Origin: Mimachlamys varia
Taxonomy: Eukaryota > Mollusca > Bivalvia > Pectinida > Pectinidae
Direction of reading: 5' to 3'
Assembly: GCA_947623455.1 (NCBI GenBank)
Contig: OX392545.1
Location: 28,905,001-28,969,000, forward strand
DNA length: 64,000 bases
Shown: positions 61,801-64,000 of the stretch, piece by piece
Position numbering within the stretch: the first letter of the stretch is position 1
Layout: every line of letters begins with the position of its first letter
Notes under the pieces: model-generated
Database searches by the model: none
What the model saw: only the letters and a program-made list of their open reading frames with translations
Told to the model about the DNA's origin: nothing
Program-made: the position numbers and the translations under genes

Positions 61801-64000
61801 ACACCCGCCATGTAAATCTCAAAATGAGAGCTCGGTATCAGTGTCAATCACAACAATCAAACACACTAACATAGATGGAATAAGGAGACGGGTTCGAATC
61901 CGAGATATCTGGAATCGAGAATACCGATAATCTCTTTGTGAAAGAAGAAATAAAGAATTCTGTCTGTATCGTGCAAGCATCAACATAACTTCAAGCCTAC
62001 CATGTTAAAACGATTGTCATCAGTACTGAGTTATATTAAATCTGAAATGTAAACCAATTTTACCTAACGTTAATAGGAACTAGTCATGATCGGAAATTAT
62101 ACGCTCATTAGATACTTAAACAGCATATTGTTGCAAATATAAGCAAATACTGGAAGGCAAAAAACAGAGTCTCGAAATCAAAATATCTAAATTTAGTACA
62201 GATCCTCTAATGGGCTCTCTTTATAACTTCAATTTATCGAGTCCATTATGTAGGCATCAACATTAAAGCGAGCTTACCATGTTAGAAGGATTGTCATCAG
62301 TACTGAGGTACAGCTCTGCACCATCGTCGGCCTTGATGTGGAAGCTGTAATCTCCATCAAAAGGAGGCAAGAAGAATCCGCTCATCTTAGTGACCATGTT
62401 GTCCATGGTACTGTCAGTGTAATAAGCCTCATCCAGGAAATCCGTGTAGTAGTCAGCAGCACTGCTGTCTAACGCTCCGACCTCGGACAGCAAAGCCTGG
62501 GTCTTTGTGGTGGCATTCCAGATTTCCAGCTTCAGACCACGATTACCTAGCAACAGTTTTAAAGGTTAGCGAATGCAGTAAGTAAAATTGAGTTGTTTTA
62601 TGAACAGAAGATACATACATGTGTAACAGAGGTCATTATTTATTCAATGACTCTGCTAGGAGTCGAACCCGGAACCTCTGGCTACTATTCTTACGCTCAA
62701 CCGATCGAGCTAAAGAGAAGATCTCTCTAGCCGAGCGGTATATTGCATCTAGTATTTACCAGGGTTACACATGTATCAGTCACGTTATTCTACAGCATGT
62801 TTCTAAATGAGTAAGAATTTGTGTACACTAGATCGGAAAAAATGTAAATAATACTTTTTTTAATTTCTATGCTAGCTCTGAAATAACCGTTCAAATTAAA
62901 ACTTAACGTAAATTAGAGGTTGACCGCAGGAACAAATTAGCGTTTTACCTCACCACCGTAAATATGTGCGTTGAATGTTACTTACCTGCGTGTTTGGCAG
63001 GTGTAGATCCTGGCTTGGCGGCTGTCTCACATGTAATTAATGTCTTGGTCACGGCACCCTTTATCACACAAGGTGTATCTTCAACATATAGAATACAGAT
63101 AGTTGGTGAGTATTCAAGTCAACTTTAAAGTAGGACAAGACATTTAAATACCAATAACAGTATCCCACCACTACTATCAACTTGTTTTATTACATTTGTT
63201 CACCTGTAAAATATTACAAAATGTCAACTGGATAAAACGTATGTCATCAATGCTAATATATTATAAGTATGACAGATTTTAAACATGCTTTAACTCCTTC
63301 TACGCACTCATGAAAATATGAAAAAACAGACATACTCATGAAATATAGTTGATGTTTAACGGGAAACTATTAAGCCACCTCTGAATATTGTTTAAGTATC
63401 AAGCACTATTACCTATTTGACATTCATGTCCTATATATTCCACCATGCTGACGGTACCCTTGGTTTGACAATCTAGATTATAATAGTACCCTTCTCTATA
63501 ACTATTTCGTATATTAAAATCCCTTTCTGCCACCCCGATGTGTATACCGATATGCTAGGATATAGACTTTATTGTATATATTAACTGTTTAAGAATAAAT
63601 CAACACAATATGCCGTGTCCTTGCTGGAATAAAGCTTTCCATGATAGTCTATTAGTCATATCCGTACGTTAGACATATCACCGTCCTTGATATTTGGTCA
63701 ATGAAGAGCCAAGCATCTGTCATACAACTACAATCAGTCTTTGTCCCTCATGAAAACAAAAAAAAATAATTTTACAACAGAAACATTAAGACGTAATAAT
63801 GAAACATCCTTAATACATATTGATGGCAAAATAAAACCTGACCAATACAATATGAGGTGCATATCAAGTCTGCTATTCTAAAATTAATCTATTATCTAAT
63901 ACCTACCACCGACCATCACCACAGCACCCGTGCGAGTCTCGTCGAAATTGTTACCGGTAATGGAGATGAGGGTTCCTCCCTCCACACTGCCAGTAGAAGG
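25227..64000 (-). CDS. PKHD1L1: Fibrocystin-L homologue (PKHD1L1), 47 exons, 5' end outside window
   Basis: Predicted giant single-pass surface protein of the fibrocystin-L family; in mammals this protein forms part of the coat of hair-cell stereocilia. Exons, 5' to 3' on the minus strand: 64000(partial)-63907, 63078-62986, 62546-62278, 61361-61273, 60916-60633, 59997-59848, 59597-59446, 59081-58845, 58131-58001, 57064-56913, 55961-55807, 54953-54854, 54428-54274, 54097-53975, 53679-53574, 53374-53105, 52817-52693, 52081-51946, 51340-51154, 50375-50155, 49925-49737, 48342-48166, 47710-46214, 45259-45110, 43995-43830, 43528-43372, 42925-42686, 42078-41949, 41681-41301, 41161-39666, 38761-38596, 37903-37649, 37078-36812, 36292-36044, 35409-35242, 34954-34721, 34187-33486, 32935-32773, 31977-31745, 31234-30989, 30631-30092, 29381-29086, 27949-27578, 26903-26513, 26195-26014, 25896-25755, 25417-25227. 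Every junction is GT-AG and phase-compatible, and the total is 4,202 codons plus stop. Human PKHD1L1 has about 4,240 residues, so only a few hundred are probably missing. PA14 separates it from PKHD1, which lacks that domain. Confidence 0.93.
26014..29381 (-). CDS. PKHD1L1: PKHD1L1 exons 42-45: juxtamembrane ectodomain
   Basis: Four exons of 296, 372, 391 and 182 nt. Exon 42 has LTQLQNISATLVNEVQLGNI, a SEA-like 'xxAxxLxNxVQxG' helix-loop after the convertase site. Exon 43 has NGWANFTDLLITQFG and a Ca-independent beta-sandwich-like run. Exon 44 has ELHTGSMLGYNETLFST and FAQKYPDVLVNSVAVTEG. Exon 45 has SIVVTYSISGGISGVNTTVY with two cysteines. Many NxS/T sites are present. The large intron after exon 42 (27950-29085) contains a foldback element at 28079-28521 that is missing from the plus-strand copy. 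Confidence 0.9.
28079..28521. repeat. 443-bp foldback (MITE-like) element in intron of the minus copy
   Basis: Imperfect terminal inverted repeats of about 140 bp: GGCCTTTCTGCGGCGTATCA at the left and TGATAGGCCGCTGAAAGGCC at the right, continuing inward through TTTGGGGAGTGTAAAAT and ATTTTACACTCCCCCCAA. The central loop is AT-rich. It is absent from the homologous plus-strand intron (1901-2757). Confidence 0.82.
30092..31977 (-). CDS. PKHD1L1: PKHD1L1 exons 39-41: membrane-proximal ectodomain with RRRKR site
   Basis: Exons 39 (31977-31745) and 40 (31234-30989) encode DCVDMDCDGLKKTMFVDADG, then GIIRNNNCQYRSAWHAHEC. Exon 41 (30631-30092) includes HFTGTSPQHLRFFLLNSDD, LTVR-like GLLHFTVRGKKAVE and LRLV-like NKVRLVKVVRE, followed by GRRRKRSQGYDQVILEIS near residue 3,660 of the partial protein. 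RRRKR-Ser is a strong proprotein-convertase-type site, and vertebrate fibrocystin is known to be processed by such an enzyme in its ectodomain. The duplicated plus-strand copy keeps the same site. Intron 38 (31978-32772) has a SINE remnant near 32330-32460. Confidence 0.92.
32330..32460 (-). repeat. SINE remnant related to 1985-2262
   Basis: Shares AGCTAGCATT and CCACGTACTCATTTA with the element at 1985-2262. Located in the intron between PKHD1L1 exons 39 and 38. A second fragment at 32461-32500 (GTCCCGGCATCCTACCATTA) resembles the SINE-head unit at 21983-22660. Confidence 0.5.
32773..35409 (-). CDS. PKHD1L1: PKHD1L1 exons 35-38: second parallel beta-helix region
   Basis: Exon 35 (35409-35242) carries GAEVGLLTRNVKIVGED, the counterpart of the first module. 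Exon 36 (34954-34721) has GFARLSNVEFFHTGQEGYTE and GVFGTHNLPIEDNVVHH. Exon 37 (34187-33486, 702 nt) has helix turns such as AINAITAKDIVIEDNVVAGA, SNITAWKCRDIGIYYQNV and VEIHNVVLVENTVGSAAF. Exon 38 (32935-32773) ends the region with GVTFAHFKTTCGIND. Exons 32-37 are all multiples of three with phase 1 on both sides. Intron 37 (32936-33485) contains a 46-bp minisatellite. Confidence 0.9.
33100..33360. repeat. 46-bp minisatellite in PKHD1L1 intron 37, six copies
   Basis: GTGTATGGTATACA recurs near 33102, 33148, 33194, 33240, 33285 and 33330, joined by variants of TGGTTTGTATGGATTGTTGT. It sits in the 550-bp intron between exons 37 and 38. Confidence 0.9.
36044..37078 (-). CDS. PKHD1L1: PKHD1L1 exons 33-34: second G8 domain
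   Basis: Exon 33 (37078-36812) encodes VILYGTLEFDHG, INLNATHIIILGGRLVIGWP and QVILRGNWQTPEYTDL. Exon 34 (36292-36044) encodes GGLDLHGIDVGVSWTRLAAT and the strand pair AVNWTAGNEIVLATTSYDMW. The phrases 'DLHGI...W-T-L-x-x-T-x-A-A-G' and 'AVNW-x-x-G-x-x-I-V-x-A-T-T' repeat those of the first G8/PbH module, showing an internal duplication. In the first module an intron falls right after DLHG, while here DLHG is inside an exon. Confidence 0.9.
37324..37446 (+). repeat. Dispersed repeat family B, copy 3, PKHD1L1 intron 32
   Basis: Shares AGAGTTTCGGGAGGACGAAA, CAGCTGTATGATGCAGTTTA and GGTGCAGGATATGT with the family consensus. It lies opposite to the gene. Confidence 0.75.
37588..37643 (-). repeat. 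Dispersed repeat family A fragment abutting a PKHD1L1 splice donor
   Basis: Reads GTCTGATTATGGTTTTGTCG and GACGCTTCGGTATTCTCTGA on the plus strand and ends a few bases before the exon 32 donor (GTAAAC on the minus strand, exon edge 37649). Confidence 0.75.
37649..37903 (-). CDS. PKHD1L1: PKHD1L1 exon 32: inter-module linker with RKKR site and start of second G8
   Basis: The exon opens with a flexible linker KGSGGVSGRKKRGSPALPVG (about residue 2,670 of the partial protein). RKKR followed by Gly-Ser fits the R-x-K/R-R pattern of proprotein convertases, so cleavage between the two G8/beta-helix modules is possible; this is inference. It continues with a Cys pair (CFYTNC), a Pro-rich segment and the G8 start SQPNSWTWLNNTLPEAGTDL. 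The splice donor GTAAAC lies only a few bases from a family A repeat (37588-37643). Confidence 0.85.
38596..41681 (-). CDS. PKHD1L1: PKHD1L1 exons 29-31: first parallel beta-helix (PbH1) region
   Basis: Exon 29 (41681-41301) has ITWTKLSETAAAGTNVIKL and AAEVGLLTHNVKVQG. Exon 30 (41161-39666), 1,496 nt, is the second-largest exon and encodes the helix turns: FGGQVMIHAPEF, YVELYHMGQAFRLGRYPLHF, NRAVNIHGTHNLLVEHIV, GGAFFLEDGIENGN and SHFGFWYRMHDHPEGPSF. These match the PbH1 region shared with CEMIP and TMEM2, including the LGRYPLHFH segment. CEMIP and TMEM2 act on hyaluronan, but that activity is not established for fibrocystin-L and is not claimed here. Exon 31 (38761-38596) closes the region with DDHIFLRQKV-like sequence (NNDHIFLRQKVNKKPD). 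Confidence 0.92.
38818..39180 (+). repeat. Dispersed repeat family A copy, PKHD1L1 intron 30
   Basis: Contains CATGTTCCGGAAGAGTAAGC, CTGCTTCATCGACGACACCC and CGCCATGTAAATC, then a downstream extension (CATCTCTCGAATTCTCGTGTA) also seen at 45600-45620. Confidence 0.78.
41949..42925 (-). CDS. PKHD1L1: PKHD1L1 exons 27-28: first G8 domain
   Basis: Exon 27 (42925-42686) begins the G8 fold: VWSSVYTWGGVSLPTDGD, then VVIQAGQTIYLDTTTS, then LLIQGGELIFDDNQDVELKS. Exon 28 (42078-41949) continues with FQNKATITLYGN and ends LREGTLDLHG-like (observed VREGTLDLHG). G8 domains carry eight conserved glycines and occur in PKHD1, PKHD1L1, CEMIP and TMEM2, always before a right-handed beta-helix region. A fragment of repeat family A lies in intron 27 at 42380-42440. 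Confidence 0.9.
43372..45259 (-). CDS. PKHD1L1: PKHD1L1 exons 24-26: last IPT/TIG domains before the first G8
   Basis: Exon 24 (45259-45110) completes the IPT begun in exon 23, with NGNQIVTISGSGFDN and a Cys-rich strand ICSVPC. Exons 25-26 (43995-43830, 43528-43372) encode another IPT with GGGTRITVSGSGFG and a late segment RGKVRVEIAGNGQAVQ. The large intron 24 (43996-45109) holds a family A repeat at 44025-44175 and a diverged invertebrate-type tandem repeat at 44330-44810 that ends beside a (GACA)-like tract. The intron between exons 23 and 24 holds a decayed family A copy near 45365-45690. Confidence 0.86.
44025..44175 (-). repeat. Dispersed repeat family A copy, PKHD1L1 intron 24
   Basis: Reverse copy from CTCTTCCGGAACACCTGGTC to GACGC-like AACGCTTAGGCATTCTCT. 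Confidence 0.78.
44330..44810. repeat. Diverged tandem repeat in PKHD1L1 intron 24
   Basis: Segments with CAGTTTGATGAAAA recur near 44371, 44481 and 44559, together with CTTGACCCGA near 44525 and 44636, giving a period near 100 bp. It ends in CCCCCACCCTTCCCGGGAAA. This is a repeat style common in marine molluscs. Confidence 0.6.
45365..45690 (+). repeat. Strongly decayed family A copy, PKHD1L1 intron 23
   Basis: Shares GATAAGCGTCGTCAGCGTCA, TTGACGACACCC, CTAATGAACATAT and CACCTCTCGAATAC with the longer copies. Confidence 0.5.
46214..47710 (-). CDS. PKHD1L1: PKHD1L1 exon 23: five tandem IPT/TIG domains in one exon
   Basis: A single 1,497-nt exon encodes about five consecutive IPT/TIG domains and the first strand of a sixth. 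Starts are visible as DDIVLTGTGLS, GNAQLTITGAGFQG, TSTTLTITGKRLGG, GGTDVTIIGNGFAQG and SGDTVTLSGTNFGA, each followed by a CxVxSxS-type segment and VxC. The exon begins with a linker rich in Ser, Gly and Cys (SGSGSCADTVSPISGC). It is symmetrical (phase 1 at both ends). Most other IPT units in the gene are split over two or more exons, so this exon looks like fused or intron-less repeats. Confidence 0.9.
48166..49925 (-). CDS. PKHD1L1: PKHD1L1 exons 21-22: cupredoxin-like module
   Basis: Exon 21 (49925-49737) encodes NPKNIEVNLGDTVRWRWDY and a tail ending EGFSSGPTGT. This matches the cupredoxin-like region of vertebrate PKHD1L1, where a beta strand with 'xIxVxxGDxVxWxW' opens the fold. Exon 22 (48342-48166) continues with a beta-strand stretch around YYWSDYADIYTT and GDLGVKIDG. 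The classical His-Cys-His-Met copper ligands are not evident, so copper binding is not inferred. Both exons are flanked by phase 1 introns. The intron between them carries a 26-bp minisatellite rich in CACGTG. Confidence 0.72.
49270..49590. repeat. 26-bp minisatellite in PKHD1L1 intron 21 carrying E-boxes
   Basis: About 12 units of AAATATATGTTCTGTGAACA plus CGTGAT. Nine units keep a perfect CACGTG palindrome at 26-bp spacing; the others read CTCGTG, CATGTG or CACCTG. Confidence 0.92.
50155..53374 (-). CDS. PKHD1L1: PKHD1L1 exons 16-20: IPT/TIG repeats
   Basis: Five exons (270, 125, 136, 187 and 221 nt) encode successive Ig-like IPT/TIG folds with the typical G-GT-x-hydrophobic-T-I-x-G-x-G-F start and a cysteine pair, for example GTVATITGTGFSG, GVNLTVEGYGF, GGTLTIDGSGFG and GGTKVTITGEGLG. 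IPT folds in plexins and fibrocystins are extracellular protein-interaction modules. Exon 20 has two AG acceptors four bases apart (after 50380 and 50376 in transcript direction); only the second joins exon 19 in frame. Intron 18 (51341-51945) contains a partial duplication of its own acceptor region, and intron 20 carries a foldback repeat at 50447-50723. Confidence 0.85.
50447..50723. repeat. MITE-like element in PKHD1L1 intron 20
   Basis: Starts ATTACACTTTTACCAGTGAAA and ends TATTAGTGAAGTGTAAT, so the termini share ATTACACTT as an inverted repeat. About 277 bp and AT-rich. Confidence 0.55.
51500..51670 (-). repeat. Duplicated intron segment with decoy splice acceptor, PKHD1L1 intron 18
   Basis: GTCCACCTGATGTCAAGTAC at about 51520 repeats the exon 19 acceptor region (CTCCACCTGATGTTAAATAT near 51335). 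The similarity continues through GGTTTGTTAGATACAAA and CCAGTACAGGCTTCAACTAAAT. The copy keeps an AG acceptor but is followed by no conserved coding sequence. Confidence 0.7.
52930..53060 (+). repeat. Dispersed repeat family A fragment near PKHD1L1 exon 16
   Basis: Contains AAAGCGTCAACAAAACCATA, GGGGCAAAATAGGAACAAAG and GAATAAGACCAGGTGTC. It ends about 45 bp from the exon 16 donor. Confidence 0.75.
53574..59997 (-). CDS. PKHD1L1: PKHD1L1 exons 6-15: beta-rich linker region after PA14
   Basis: Ten exons give about 490 residues between PA14 and the central IPT repeats. Fragments such as FQADAADVATAINNL, VQSAMETLFSTRCPSA, ADNLKTIEGLNEVSV and FDPIPGELLRVPNDKAQV resemble the region of vertebrate PKHD1L1 between PA14 and the second IPT cluster. 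Short motifs of the kind 'domain hydrophobic, xLxxLxxL, beta strands' recur, which suggests several related small modules, but I cannot name a family for them. Phases link without a stop. Introns contain family A and B repeats (55131-55285, 57470-57615) and a tRNA-type SINE (56532-56710). Confidence 0.82.
53737..53850 (+). repeat. Dispersed repeat family A fragment near PKHD1L1 exon 15
   Basis: Contains CAGAGAATACC, AACCATAATCCGAACTCAAA and GGAGACCCTCGTAAA; about 57 bp from the exon 15 acceptor. Confidence 0.75.
55131..55285 (-). repeat. Dispersed repeat family B, copy 4, PKHD1L1 intron 11
   Basis: Reverse copy running from GACGTAACACACACATGTGC through CTAGAACTCTTCATTGATTC to ATGTAGAAGCAGAAGG; the fullest match to 10827-10990. 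Confidence 0.78.
56532..56710 (+). repeat. tRNA-derived SINE, copy 2, with poly-C tract
   Basis: Same family as 14847-15010 (GGTGGTGCAGGTGATAGCGC, GACTGGACGTGAAAAGTATG). It carries a C-rich tract at 56665-56692 and lies in PKHD1L1 intron 10. Confidence 0.78.
57470..57615 (-). repeat. Dispersed repeat family A copy, PKHD1L1 intron 9
   Basis: Reverse copy from GCTCTTCCGGAAACCC to GACGCTTCGGTATACTCTGA; the middle is diverged. Confidence 0.7.
60633..64000 (-). CDS. PKHD1L1: PKHD1L1 exons 1-5: IPT/TIG end and PA14 domain
   Basis: Exons 1-2 (64000-63907, 63078-62986) encode an IPT/TIG fold recognised by SVEGGTLISITGNNF and a later cysteine pair. Exons 3-5 encode a PA14-type beta-sandwich: a start like RGLKLEIWN, then FDGDYSFHIKADDGAELYLS, then YYMEVYHREG. 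PA14 domains bind carbohydrate or mediate adhesion in several families; the ligand here is unknown. The exon 1 frame stays open to the window edge, so the gene continues to the right. Introns 1 (63079-63906) and 2 (62547-62985) hold AT-rich sequence and a tRNA-like SINE at 62628-62775. Confidence 0.88.
61637..61875 (+). repeat. Dispersed repeat family A copy, PKHD1L1 intron 3
   Basis: Begins AGAGAATACCAAAGCATTAA and continues through AAGACCAGGTGTTCTGGAAG and CGCCATGTAAATCTC. It sits between the two halves of a local intron duplication. Confidence 0.8.
61974..62140 (-). pseudogene. Relic duplicate of the PA14 exon end in PKHD1L1 intron 3
   Basis: 61982-62032 repeats the 3' edge of exon 3 and its donor (compare TACCATGTTAAAACGATTGT with TACCATGTTAGAAGGATTGT at 62275, both followed by CATCAGTACTGAG). 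The frame degrades soon after. The flank at 62060-62130 also resembles 61540-61630, so a local tandem duplication occurred, later split by family A. Confidence 0.7.
62628..62775 (-). repeat. tRNA-derived SINE in PKHD1L1 intron 2
   Basis: On the minus strand: A-box-like TAGCTCGATCGGTTGAGCG, then GCCAGAGGTTCCGGGTTCGACTCC with a good B-box. A tRNA-like head of about 75 nt. It lacks the tidy acceptor stem expected of a functional tRNA gene. Confidence 0.72.

Overview
The window is animal nuclear DNA. It is AT-rich, with spliced genes, GT-AG introns and many tRNA-derived and foldback repeats. The gene content (a fibrocystin-L homologue and a GT10 fucosyltransferase) and the repeat style suggest a lophotrochozoan, most likely a bivalve mollusc. 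The species is not determined.

Main gene (minus strand, 64000 down to 25227): a PKHD1L1 (fibrocystin-L) homologue lacking only its 5' end, which lies beyond the right edge. I traced 47 coding exons by splice sites and reading phase. Their 12,609 nt form one open frame of 4,202 codons plus a stop. Module order is IPT/TIG, PA14, a long beta-rich linker, IPT repeats, a cupredoxin-like module, more IPT repeats, G8, parallel beta-helix, G8, parallel beta-helix, a membrane-proximal ectodomain with a furin-like site, one transmembrane helix and a short tail. It is predicted to be a giant type I cell-surface protein.

Second copy (plus strand, 601-5564): the last seven exons of a paralogue, each exactly the same length as its minus-strand counterpart. 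The copies lie tail to tail, so the window holds an inverted duplication with about 19.7 kb between the two stop codons. Divergence is uneven: central exons are nearly identical while the transmembrane and tail exons differ strongly.

Between the arms (5565-25226) is a two-exon alpha-1,3-fucosyltransferase gene (15888-17712). Its single intron is filled by an (ATG)n microsatellite, and two perfect CRE sites lie upstream. The rest is repeats: SINE copies, an 11-unit array of a SINE head with pol III A-boxes, a decayed Ty3-type gag/protease fragment, foldback elements, minisatellites, and two dispersed families (called A and B here) that also occur in PKHD1L1 introns.

The fucosyltransferase would modify glycans in the Golgi and fibrocystin-L is predicted to be heavily glycosylated, but nothing in the sequence links them functionally. 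No bacterial genes, CRISPR arrays or operons are present.
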